Shown here: positions 55,228-63,627 of the stretch, in pieces | Layout of the letters: each line of letters starts with the position of its first letter | How positions within the stretch are numbered: the stretch's first letter is position 1 | Source of the DNA: Sphingobium sp. OAS761 | Lineage (GTDB): Bacteria > Pseudomonadota > Alphaproteobacteria > Sphingomonadales > Sphingomonadaceae | Assembly (NCBI RefSeq): GCF_024168485.1 | Contig: NZ_JALJVY010000006.1 | Location: forward strand, 62,001-126,000 | Direction of reading: 5' to 3' | Length of the DNA stretch: 64,000 bases | Position numbers and translations under genes: made by a program | Notes under the pieces: model-generated | Database searches by the model: none | What the model saw: only the letters and a program-made list of their open reading frames with translations | Told to the model about the DNA's origin: nothing

Positions 55228-56301
55228 TCAGGCGCCTGTGGCCTCGTTCCATCCCAGTTCCGCCAGCAGCGGATAATGTGCCGCCAGCGCCTCGGCATGG
55301 GCGGAGGCCGCCGTCCCGCGCAAGGCGCGCGCCTTGATGCCATGATAGATGGCGGCAAGACGGAATAGGGAGAAGGCGCGGTAGAAGTCCAGATCTCCGA
55401 TGCCATCGCGACCCGTGCGACGGCAATAGGCCGCCACATAATCGTCCTCCGACATCAGGCCGAACGTGTCGACATCGGTGCCACGCAGGCCCGACAGGAT
55501 TGTCGGGGGCAGCCGGTACATCATCAGATGATTGACGAAATCGGCCAGGGGGTGCCCCAGCGTCGACAATTCCCAGTCGAGCACGGCCGCCACGCGCGGT
55601 TCGGTGGAATGAAACACCATATTGTCGGCACGGAAATCGCCGTGAACGATGCGGCTTTCGTCCCCGGCGGGAATGTTGGCGGGCAGCCATTCGATCAGGC
55701 GGTCCATATGCGGGTCCCGCCCGGCAACCTCATCAGCAAGATATTGCCGCGACCAACGCGAAATCTGCCGTTCGAAATAATTGCCGGTCTTGCCGAAGTC
55801 AGCCAGGCCCAGTGACGCTGGGTCGAAGCCATGCAATTGCGCCAACGTCCCGTTCATGGCGTCGAGATAGGCGCGCCGCTCGTCACGAGGGACGGATTCA
55901 AAGCGCGAGTTCCAGAACACGCGGCCTTCGACGCATTCCATGATGTAAAACCAGCTGCCGATGACCGCATCATCCGTGCACAGGCCATAGACTTGGGGAA
56001 CTGGAAATCCCGCCTTGCCCAGCGCGCCGATCACCCGCGCTTCCCGGTCCACCGCGTGGGCCCCGGGAATAGTCACCCCGGGGGGCTTGCGGCGCAGGAC
56101 GAAGGAACGATCACGGGTATCAAGCCGGAAGGTCGGGTTGGACTGGCCGCCCTTGAACTGCCGGACGGTCACTTCGCCCTCGGCCTCCGGCACATGGGCG
56201 CGCATCCATTCGCGCAGGGCATTCTCGTCGAAGCGATGTCCCTCGCGCACGGCAGTCGTTCCGGCGTTCAGCGCATCGACCAAATCGCTCGTCCCGCTCA
56301 T
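55228..56301 (-). CDS. APH-family phosphotransferase linked to acyl-CoA dehydrogenase
   Basis: A 357-residue aminoglycoside-phosphotransferase-fold kinase: Lys region FVLRRKPPG, catalytic HGDFRADNMVF and metal-binding LDWELSTLGHPLADF. It matches the kinase domain of ACAD10/ACAD11, which phosphorylates 4-hydroxyacyl-CoAs before the dehydrogenase part removes phosphate. Here kinase and dehydrogenase are separate genes overlapping by four bases, the bacterial version of that fusion. It therefore likely handles a hydroxyacyl-CoA. Confidence 0.88.
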   Translation of the reverse strand: MSGTSDLVDALNAGTTAVREGHRFDENALREWMRAHVPEAEGEVTVRQFKGGQSNPTFRLDTRDRSFVLRRKPPGVTIPGAHAVDREARVIGALGKAGFPVPQVYGLCTDDAVIGSWFYIMECVEGRVFWNSRFESVPRDERRAYLDAMNGTLAQLHGFDPASLGLADFGKTGNYFERQISRWSRQYLADEVAGRDPHMDRLIEWLPANIPAGDESRIVHGDFRADNMVFHSTEPRVAAVLDWELSTLGHPLADFVNHLMMYRLPPTILSGLRGTDVDTFGLMSEDDYVAAYCRRTGRDGIGDLDFYRAFSLFRLAAIYHGIKARALRGTAASAHAEALAAHYPLLAELGWNEATGA

Positions 56302-57476
56302 ATCCTTGCCAGAGCCTCGCGCTTGATCTTCTTGGCCAGCGACCATTTATGCACCTGCGTCGGACCGTCATAGATGCGAAACGCCCGGATTTCGCGAAAC
56401 ACCTGCTCCACGATCGTGTCGTGGCTGACCCCGGTCCCGCCCATCACCTGAACGCAGCGATCCGCGACGCGAAACAGGGTTTCGGAAATCGCGACCTTCG
56501 CCATGGAGCTTTCGGTGATCGCCTTGCTTCCCGCATCCAGCGCGTCGGCGCACCAGTCGATCATGAGCGCACACTGTTGAAGATCGATAAGATTGTCCGC
56601 CAGCATGAAGCCTACGCCTTCATGGTCGATCAGGGGCTTGCCGAACGCCTGCCGCCGGACCGCATAATCGGTCGCAATCTCGTTCGCCCGGGTCGCCGCG
56701 CCCAGCCAGCGCATGCAATGAGTAAGGCGCGCCGGAGCCAGGCGCACCTGCGCATAGACGAAGCCTTCATGCGGCGCCCCGAGAATGGCATCCGCCCCAA
56801 GCCGAAGATCGTCGACCTTCACGACCGCATGCCCGCCCGGCATCGAACTGTCGATGGTGCCGATCAGCCTTTCCTGAACCAGCGCGGGGTGCGGCAGCGG
56901 CACAAGGAACATCGTGGCTGCATCCTTCCCGTCATCGCGCACTGTCTTGGCCATCAGAATGGCGAATTTGGCGCCGGCAAAACCGGTGGCGAACGCCTTG
57001 CGGCCATTGATCACCCACATGTCGCCCTGCTTTTTCGCCTGCGTCTGCATCATCGACGGGTCCGATCCGGTACCGCCGTCAACGGCCGGTTCCGTCATCA
57101 GGAAGCAGGAACGCCCATCACCTGCGATCATGGGCTCCAGGAACTGCGCCTTTTGCTCAGGCGTCGCGACCTTGCCGAGCAGGAACATATTGCCTTCGTC
57201 GGGTGCATTGGTGTTGCAGGCGAGCGGCCCGAGCGGCGACAGGCCCGAAGCACGCAGCACGATAGCCGTGTCGCGGTGGGACATATGACTGCCGTCCGCA
57301 CGGATATGCGGGGTGAGCACGCCCGCAGCCCGCGCCTTCGACCGCATTTCCTGCACCATGGTGTCCAGCGGGCCATGGCCATCGTGGCGCTCGTCGCCCT
57401 CATAGGCAATCACGACGTCGCGAACGAACGCTTCCACCTTCCGCGCCATGGCGACGCCTTCGCTCTGTTCAGGCAT
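56298..57476 (-). CDS. Acyl-CoA dehydrogenase, ACAD10/11-like
   Basis: A 392-residue flavoenzyme of the acyl-CoA dehydrogenase superfamily: FLMTEPAVDGGTGSDPSMM (FAD/substrate loop), YAVRRQAFGKPLIDH, CVQVMGGTGVSHD and RIYDGPTQVHKWSLAKKI. The usual position for the C-terminal catalytic Glu is not obvious, fitting the ACAD10/11 group. It is the first gene of a five-gene minus-strand cluster. The ATG at 57476 has AAAGGAAC upstream. Confidence 0.9.
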   Translation of the reverse strand: MPEQSEGVAMARKVEAFVRDVVIAYEGDERHDGHGPLDTMVQEMRSKARAAGVLTPHIRADGSHMSHRDTAIVLRASGLSPLGPLACNTNAPDEGNMFLLGKVATPEQKAQFLEPMIAGDGRSCFLMTEPAVDGGTGSDPSMMQTQAKKQGDMWVINGRKAFATGFAGAKFAILMAKTVRDDGKDAATMFLVPLPHPALVQERLIGTIDSSMPGGHAVVKVDDLRLGADAILGAPHEGFVYAQVRLAPARLTHCMRWLGAATRANEIATDYAVRRQAFGKPLIDHEGVGFMLADNLIDLQQCALMIDWCADALDAGSKAITESSMAKVAISETLFRVADRCVQVMGGTGVSHDTIVEQVFREIRAFRIYDGPTQVHKWSLAKKIKREALARI

Positions 57477-57591
57477 GTCTGTTCCTTTCCCGGCAAAGGG
57501 CGCTTGCCAAGCCCAGAACGACAAAGCAAGTTGTAATAAAGCGTCGGATGGCAAAGCCGGTGCTTATCGCGAGAGGATGGACGGACGACGC

Positions 57592-59175
57592 ATGACGGAC
57601 AAGCGGTTTCGCAAGGAAGAACATCATGGCCGGGTCGTCACCTGCCACGGTGACAGGCCAACGGACATATTCGCCATGTTCCTCGATACCGTGGCGCGCG
57701 CGCCCGATGCGGTGGCGCTGGTCGATGGCGACATACGCTGGACTTATGCGACACTCGCCCGGCGAGCCGGACAATGCGCCGCACGACTGGCCGCGCTTGG
57801 ACTGGTCGCCGGCGACCGGCTGGGCATTCTGCTGGACAACCGGGCGGACTATACGACGCTATTGCTGGCGTCAGCGCGCCTTGGGCTCATCGCCGTGCCG
57901 ATGAATATCCGCCAGAAACCGCCGGAAACCGCACATGCGCTAACCGACAGCGGTGCGGTCGCGCTGGTATATGAAAATATTTTGGCAGACCAATTGCCGA
58001 ATCGCGGGGCGTTACCGGACCTGCGCCTCTGGCTGCCCTACTCGACCGAAGCGGCGCTCTGGGACCGTCAGCCCGTCATGGCCGCCGATGGGCCGCAGCG
58101 ATCGGCGGTGACGGAGGACGACCCCTTCTGCATCCTCTATACATCCGGGACTACCGGGCGCCCCAAAGGCGCGGTCCTGACGCATTTCGGTGTCGTCACA
58201 AGCTGCCTCGGCAGCCGCGATCATCTCCACCTGCGCGACGGTGAGGCGATGGTCCTGTCGGTGCCGGCGTCGCACGTCACCGGTATCGTCCTGGTGCTGA
58301 TGCTGGCTTTGTGCGTGGCGGGAAAGCTGGTCGTGCAGCGTGGCTTCAAGGCCAAGCAGTTCCTGGAATTCGCACAGGCAGAAGGCGTGACCTATGCGAT
58401 CATGGTTCCGGCGATGTACAAGCTGTGCCTGATGGACGAGGACTATGCCGCCTTCGACCTAAGCCGATGGCGGATCGGCGCCTATGGCGGTGCGCCCATG
58501 GCGGAAGCGACTATCGAAAAACTGGCGCGCGAGACGCCCCAGCTCACACTGGTCAATATCTACGGCTCCACCGAAACGACGTCGCCCGCCGTCATGATGC
58601 CGCTCGGCGAGGGGCCGTCGCGCCGCGATCAGGTGGGCCGGGCGCTGCCCTATGCCGACATAGTGATCATGGACGCGGATGGACGCCAATGCCCAGCCGG
58701 CCAGCAGGGCGAAATCTGGATAGCCGGGCCCATGACGGTGCCGCGCTATTGGAACAATGCGGACGCAAGCGCGACGAACTTTACCGGCGGATACTGGAAG
58801 TCGGGGGACATCGGGGTCATGGACGCCGACGGCTATATCCGGCTGCTCGACCGGATGAAGGACGTGATCAACAGAGGCGGGTTCAAGATATATTCGGTCG
58901 AGGTCGAAAATGTGCTGATGGCCCATGATGCCGTCGCGGAAGCCGTCGTCGTAGGCCGTCCCTGCCCGGTGCTGGGGGAGCGGGTCGAGGCGTTCGTCGT
59001 CGCGCACGAAGCGGTCCGGGACGACGCATTGCGGCAATTCTGCGCAGACCGGCTTTCAGACTACAAGATACCGGATCATGTCTACATCGTGGACGGCCCC
59101 CTGCCCCGCAACGCCAATGGAAAACTTTTGAAGAATGTCGTGCGTGAATGGCTGCCGCCGGTCGCCGCGCAATAG
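57592..59175 (+). CDS. Acyl-CoA synthetase (AMP-forming)
   Basis: A 527-residue ANL-family ligase: YTSGTTGRPKGAVLTH (P-loop), NIYGSTETTSPA, YWKSGDIGVMDADGYIRLLDRMKDVINRGG and the catalytic Lys in PRNANGKLLKN. It forms an acyl-CoA from a carboxylic acid, ATP and CoA, the activation step of this region. It is divergent from the acyl-CoA dehydrogenase. The start is uncertain: ATG 57577 directly abuts GAGAGG, and ATG 57592 is 15 bases after it. Confidence 0.93.
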   Translation: MTDKRFRKEEHHGRVVTCHGDRPTDIFAMFLDTVARAPDAVALVDGDIRWTYATLARRAGQCAARLAALGLVAGDRLGILLDNRADYTTLLLASARLGLIAVPMNIRQKPPETAHALTDSGAVALVYENILADQLPNRGALPDLRLWLPYSTEAALWDRQPVMAADGPQRSAVTEDDPFCILYTSGTTGRPKGAVLTHFGVVTSCLGSRDHLHLRDGEAMVLSVPASHVTGIVLVLMLALCVAGKLVVQRGFKAKQFLEFAQAEGVTYAIMVPAMYKLCLMDEDYAAFDLSRWRIGAYGGAPMAEATIEKLARETPQLTLVNIYGSTETTSPAVMMPLGEGPSRRDQVGRALPYADIVIMDADGRQCPAGQQGEIWIAGPMTVPRYWNNADASATNFTGGYWKSGDIGVMDADGYIRLLDRMKDVINRGGFKIYSVEVENVLMAHDAVAEAVVVGRPCPVLGERVEAFVVAHEAVRDDALRQFCADRLSDYKIPDHVYIVDGPLPRNANGKLLKNVVREWLPPVAAQ

Positions 59176-59258
59176 CCGCAATTAAGTGCATTGATCGTTG
59201 CTTTATCTTGCCTGAGTAAGGCATCGTCCGTAGTCTGAACGACGGATACCGCAAGCAA

Positions 59259-59281
59259 TCGTTCCGACCCGAACGGAACGA
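59259..59281. promoter_or_regulatory. Inverted repeat TCGTTCCG-N7-CGGAACGA before the monooxygenase gene
   Basis: Perfect 8-bp arms spaced by seven bases, 13-35 bp upstream of the BVMO start and just before its GGGAGGAG ribosome site. The position suggests repression by a TetR-like protein or, in the RNA, a hairpin near the ribosome site. No regulator is adjacent. Confidence 0.5.
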
Positions 59282-59293
59282 CGGGAGGAGTGG

Positions 59294-61267
59294 ATGTCAG
59301 TAAAGGTGGATCAGCCGCGCCCGGCGCCGGCAGAAGAACCCGTGATTTCGCCCACCGCCAATCAATTGGCCGGACATTTGCCGATCACCGATGGCGCGGC
59401 ATTGCGGGCAGCGTTGCAGCAGGCTGACATTCCCACCTTGCTGATGGTCTATACCCAGATCAGCGGTGACGAAACGCTGCTGGACCCGTTCCGCCCGCAC
59501 ATCAAGCCGTTCATGCAGGGTGGATCGGCGGGGATACCGGAGGATCTCAAGGCCGATATGCGCGATCGCCTGTTCGAATTGCTCACCCGTGAAGCGCCGG
59601 CAGCCATTCCCATCGAATCCGGTCGTATGCGCCGGATGATGGACGTCTATACAGGCGAACATGTTGCGGACGAGTTCGTGCCCCTGTTGCTGGAACAGGC
59701 CGGCTTGGCGGGCGTCCAGGGTGTCGATCTTTCTGCGCGCGCCGTGCCGCCGGCGGATTTTAGGATATTGGTCATCGGGGCGGGCATGTCCGGCATCGCA
59801 CTCGGCGCGAAGCTGGGGGAAGCCGGCTATGACTATGAGGTCATTGAGAAGAACGAAGAGGTCGGCGGCACCTGGTATCACACGACCTATCCGGGACTGG
59901 CGGTCGATACGCCCAGCCATTTCTATTCCTTTTCCTTCGAGCTGAACGCCGACTGGTCTCACTGGTTTTCACGGGGCTACCAGAATCAGGCCTATTTGCG
60001 CCATTGCGCGATCAAATATGGCGTGCGCGACCGCACGACATTCCGCACCGAGGTAACCAGCGCGATCTGGGACGAAGATTCCGCGATGTGGGACGTTACC
60101 ATCCGGTCGCTCGATAGCGGCAAAACGGAAAAAAGACGGGTGAATGCCGTCATCTCCGCCCTGGGATTCAGCAACCGGCCACAGACGTTCGACATTCCGG
60201 GCGCGGCGGATTTCACGGGCGTGGCGATGCACTCCGCCCAGTGGAACCACAGCGCCGACCTTGCCGGCAAGCGGATAGGCGTGATCGGCACCGGCGCCAG
60301 TTCGATGCAGATCTCGCCTCAAATGGCAAAAATCGCGTCGCACCTCACGGTATTCCAGCGGTCGCGCCACTGGATAAACCCGATTGCCATTCTGAACAGC
60401 AAGGTGCCCGACGGCGTCCGCTGGGCGATGCGCCACATTCCCCATTATGGGCAATGGTGGCGGCTCTTCACCTACTGGAACGCCTCCGACGGCCTGTACC
60501 AGAATGTGGTGATCGATCCGGACTGGCACATGCCCGACCAGTCGGTATCCGCACCGAATGAGGCGATGCGGCAATATCTGCTCGCCTATCTGGACGAGAA
60601 ACTGAAGGATCGGCCGGACCTGAAAGAAAAGGTGACGCCCGACTACCCGCCCGGCGCCAAGCGGCTTTGCATGGATGCGGGCTGGTTCGACATGCTGTTG
60701 CAGGACAATGTGACGCTGGAAACCAGCGGTATCGAAAAGATTGTCGAAAATGGGATACTGACCAGGGACGGCGAACTGATCGAACTGGACGTGATCGTCT
60801 TCGCCACCGGCTATGTCCTGGCGGAAATGCTGGCGCCGATGCATGTCGAGGGGCGCGACGGTGTCACGATCCGTCAGCTTTGGGGCTGGGACGACCCGCG
60901 TGCGCATCGCGGATCGACCGTACCCGGATTCCCCAACTTCTTCATGATTTCCGGCCCCAACAGCGTGCCCCAGCATGGTGCGGGCATCAACATCCTGTCC
61001 GAAACGCAGACCAACTTCATCATCGGTTGCCTGGACCTCATGCTGTCAAACGGCGGTAAGGCGATCGAGCCGAAGTCGGAGGCGTTCGACGAATGGAATG
61101 CCAGGCTGGACGATCAGTTGCAGCACATGATCTGGGGCCATCATCGCGTCAAAAGCTATTACCAGAACAGCGCTGGCCGTCTTTGGCTGTCGTGCCCGTT
61201 TCGCATCGTCGATGCCTGGCACAACAGCCGGGCACCCGTTCCTTCCGAATTTATCATCCGCGCCTAG
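59294..61267 (+). CDS. Baeyer-Villiger monooxygenase, HAPMO type
   Basis: A 657-residue flavin monooxygenase. An N-terminal extension of about 150 residues, seen in 4-hydroxyacetophenone monooxygenase-type enzymes, precedes the FAD site VIGAGMSGIALGAKLGE (160-176). NADPH binding is GVIGTGASSMQIS. The BVMO fingerprint FxGxxxHxxxW is FTGVAMHSAQW (307-317), followed by Asn instead of the usual Pro/Asp. It inserts oxygen next to a ketone to make an ester or lactone. A two-gene set of unknown paralogues follows by 20 bp. Confidence 0.92.
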   Translation: MSVKVDQPRPAPAEEPVISPTANQLAGHLPITDGAALRAALQQADIPTLLMVYTQISGDETLLDPFRPHIKPFMQGGSAGIPEDLKADMRDRLFELLTREAPAAIPIESGRMRRMMDVYTGEHVADEFVPLLLEQAGLAGVQGVDLSARAVPPADFRILVIGAGMSGIALGAKLGEAGYDYEVIEKNEEVGGTWYHTTYPGLAVDTPSHFYSFSFELNADWSHWFSRGYQNQAYLRHCAIKYGVRDRTTFRTEVTSAIWDEDSAMWDVTIRSLDSGKTEKRRVNAVISALGFSNRPQTFDIPGAADFTGVAMHSAQWNHSADLAGKRIGVIGTGASSMQISPQMAKIASHLTVFQRSRHWINPIAILNSKVPDGVRWAMRHIPHYGQWWRLFTYWNASDGLYQNVVIDPDWHMPDQSVSAPNEAMRQYLLAYLDEKLKDRPDLKEKVTPDYPPGAKRLCMDAGWFDMLLQDNVTLETSGIEKIVENGILTRDGELIELDVIVFATGYVLAEMLAPMHVEGRDGVTIRQLWGWDDPRAHRGSTVPGFPNFFMISGPNSVPQHGAGINILSETQTNFIIGCLDLMLSNGGKAIEPKSEAFDEWNARLDDQLQHMIWGHHRVKSYYQNSAGRLWLSCPFRIVDAWHNSRAPVPSEFIIRA

Positions 61268-61287
61268 GGCGCCAGAGGAGATGTCGC

Positions 61288-62331
61288 ATGGCCACCAAAT
61301 TCGTTCCGGTCGCCCCACCGCAGATCATCGAGGGGGTTTATAGCACGGACCAGCATGCTCGGCTGCTCAAGCTGGTCCGCGACAAGGGGCCGTGGGAAAT
61401 GATTCTGGCGCAGCATTTCCAGTCGCCCGAGGAAGTGCTGGCCACCACGTCGGGAACCATGCCCGAAGGCTTCACCCCGACGTGGGAAATGTTCATGTCG
61501 CCGGTGTTCCGAGGCTATCTCGCCAAAGGCGCGACCGCCCTCTATCCCGAGATCGAGGATTGCTTCTGGAACAGCAAGTTCACCGATCTGGTGCGCAATT
61601 ATTGGGGGGCCGAATATGCCCGTCCCGAAAACATGCTCTTCAACATTCAGGGGCCCTGCCGCGGCAGCGAAACTCCGCATGTCGATGCGACCAATTTCCG
61701 CGGCGTCGACAGCCTGAACGCTCCCGTCTGGCTGATGAACATGATGGTCAAGTCGGGCCTGTTCGACCGCTGGCGCTGCAAGAAGGCCCAGGTCATCACC
61801 TGGTATTACCGGGGTCAGGTCGGAGGCGGCTTCAACTATTGGCCCAACGGCCCGCAGGCCGAGCCCGCCCAGATCAAGGCGCCGATGTGGGGCCGCGCCG
61901 TCGTGGTCGAAAATGAAATGATGTACCACACGGCCGAAGCGACCGGACCGTCCGCGATGCGTTGGCCGGACGGACTGAACATCAAGTCGCGCATGCGCAG
62001 TGCGCCCGATTCCGACGGATGGCAGGTCGTGAATGGCGATACGGTGATCCAGGACATTCCGGCAGAGGAATTCCGCCTGCTGCTGCACTGGGGCGCCGAC
62101 ATCTATATGGATTACAACGAACTCAAGCGTGCGCTCGACCACACCGACGACATCAGCAAGGACCAGGTGTTCGACACGCTGATTGCCGACATGCGCGCGC
62201 GCGGCCTTACCTTCGAGGTCCCGACAGATCCGCTGACCGATCAGAAGTTCATCGCCCTGCTCACCCGGACCTACGACCCGGGCAAGCCGGCGATCTTCCC
62301 GCCGGAGCCCGAGGAAGCGCTCGCGGCCTGA
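61288..62331 (+). CDS. Putative Fe(II)/2-oxoglutarate oxygenase-like protein (paralogue 1)
   Basis: A 347-residue soluble protein I cannot assign to a named family. In it and its paralogue downstream (roughly 40% identical) I see a conserved HxD (His131, Asp133), a distal His (His214 in MMYH) and an Arg 11 residues later (Arg225). This spacing matches the facial triad and 2-oxoglutarate contact of the PhyH-like oxygenases. Other conserved blocks are FNIQGPC, KSGLFDxW, GGFxYWPxGP and the C-terminal LIADxxxRG. It follows the BVMO by 20 bp with GAGGAG. Confidence 0.75.
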   Translation: MATKFVPVAPPQIIEGVYSTDQHARLLKLVRDKGPWEMILAQHFQSPEEVLATTSGTMPEGFTPTWEMFMSPVFRGYLAKGATALYPEIEDCFWNSKFTDLVRNYWGAEYARPENMLFNIQGPCRGSETPHVDATNFRGVDSLNAPVWLMNMMVKSGLFDRWRCKKAQVITWYYRGQVGGGFNYWPNGPQAEPAQIKAPMWGRAVVVENEMMYHTAEATGPSAMRWPDGLNIKSRMRSAPDSDGWQVVNGDTVIQDIPAEEFRLLLHWGADIYMDYNELKRALDHTDDISKDQVFDTLIADMRARGLTFEVPTDPLTDQKFIALLTRTYDPGKPAIFPPEPEEALAA

Positions 62332-62342
62332 TATAAGGGGGC

Positions 62343-62522
62343 GATTATGCGCCTTTCCGCGCCGAGATGACCCAGTTGTGGAAAGACGGCGGCATCAGCG
62401 TTCCCCAGACGATCTTCGAAGGGCTGGAAAGCGCGCCGGAGGCGCTGGCCGCCTGTATCTCGGGCGACAGCCCAGGCGCCAAGATACTTGTCCGGGTCTC
62501 GCCCGACACCAGCCGGAGCTGA
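62343..62522 (+). pseudogene. C-terminal fragment of an MDR-family quinone/alkenal reductase
   Basis: Between the two paralogues the frame DYAPFRAEMTQLWKDGGISV then TIFEGLESAPEALAACIS and GAKILVRVS can be read to a TGA at 62522. It is the last 60 residues of a medium-chain reductase of the leukotriene-B4 dehydrogenase group (relatives read IVEGLENAPEAL then GKQLVRV). No cofactor site remains. It shows that an additional gene once lay here and was cut by deletion. Confidence 0.75.
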
Positions 62523-62556
62523 CCGAGAGGCGCAACAGCAAGCAGGAGTTGCCGAC

Positions 62557-63618
62557 ATGATCGACCGCGCGCGCAGAATGAAGCCCGTCGTCCCGCCCAG
62601 GATGCTGCATGACATCTTCACGCCGGAGGAGAACCGGCGGCTTTTCCATATCCTGCGCACCAATGGACCCTGGCGGTTGATCGCGGCTATCTATTTCAAA
62701 TCGGTGGAAGAACTGCTTGCAATTTCGAGCCCGGGTGCAGGGGGCACACGACCGCGCTCCCTGTCGGACATGCTCAACCCTTCCTTCCGCGGCTTCTTCG
62801 GCAATCATGGCCTGCCCTATGAGGAGGAAGCACACGAAATCTTCTACAGCCGCAAGCTGGTGGATCTTGTCAAGTCGATGCACGGTGCGCGCTATGGGAC
62901 GCCCTATCTGTTCCAGTTCAACATCCAGGGACCGTGCCATGGCTATGATCCCGGCCATTTCGACGGGCGAAGCTGGCGCGGGCTCGACCCGACCAACATG
63001 CCGGCCTGGCTTGGCGCGGTGATGGCGAAATCGGGGCTGTTCGACGCGTGGGAAGTGAAAGCCGGGCAGGTGATATCCTATTATTATCCGTCCGATGTCG
63101 ATGGCGGCTTCACTTACTGGCCGGACGGCCCGGAAGCAGCGCCGCAACGTATGGCGGCGCCATTCTGGAACAGCGGCCTTCTGACCGACAACCAGCACAT
63201 GTATCATCGGGGCGAGGCCTGCGGTCCGCGCGACCGGCGCGATACCCCGGACGGCATGACGTTGGATTCCGTTCTGGAGGCGGACGGAGAACAGGGCTGG
63301 CGCGTGGTCGACGGAGACCGCCTGATCGCCCGTTATCAGCCCAGCGACATGCGCATCCTGTTTCATTACAGCGCGCATGTTTTCACCGATATGGACGAGT
63401 TGAAGCTCTTTTACGACCATAAGGACGATCTGACGATCGAACGGGCTTTCGACATGCTGATCGCTGATTTGAAGCGGCGAGGCGTAGGCTTTGCCATGCC
63501 GGGCGATCCCATGACCGACCGAGCATTCATCGCGACGCTAACCGAAACATACGCCATGAGTCCGTCGCATTATCCGGCAGAAGCGCCGCTCGACGTCAGG
63601 CCGGCGATAGCGGCCTGA
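62557..63618 (+). CDS. Putative Fe(II)/2-oxoglutarate oxygenase-like protein (paralogue 2)
   Basis: A 353-residue paralogue of the gene at 61288. The putative metal triad is His134, Asp136 and His217, with Arg228 again 11 residues after the distal His. The surrounding FNIQGPCHG, KSGLFDAWEVKAGQVISYYY and GGFTYWPDGP match the first copy. The ATG at 62557 has GCAGGAG eight bases upstream. The two copies have clearly diverged, so they may act on different intermediates or form a heteromer. It ends 9 bp from the convergent transporter gene. Confidence 0.75.
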   Translation: MIDRARRMKPVVPPRMLHDIFTPEENRRLFHILRTNGPWRLIAAIYFKSVEELLAISSPGAGGTRPRSLSDMLNPSFRGFFGNHGLPYEEEAHEIFYSRKLVDLVKSMHGARYGTPYLFQFNIQGPCHGYDPGHFDGRSWRGLDPTNMPAWLGAVMAKSGLFDAWEVKAGQVISYYYPSDVDGGFTYWPDGPEAAPQRMAAPFWNSGLLTDNQHMYHRGEACGPRDRRDTPDGMTLDSVLEADGEQGWRVVDGDRLIARYQPSDMRILFHYSAHVFTDMDELKLFYDHKDDLTIERAFDMLIADLKRRGVGFAMPGDPMTDRAFIATLTETYAMSPSHYPAEAPLDVRPAIAA

Positions 63619-63627
63619 CCCCAGCGG

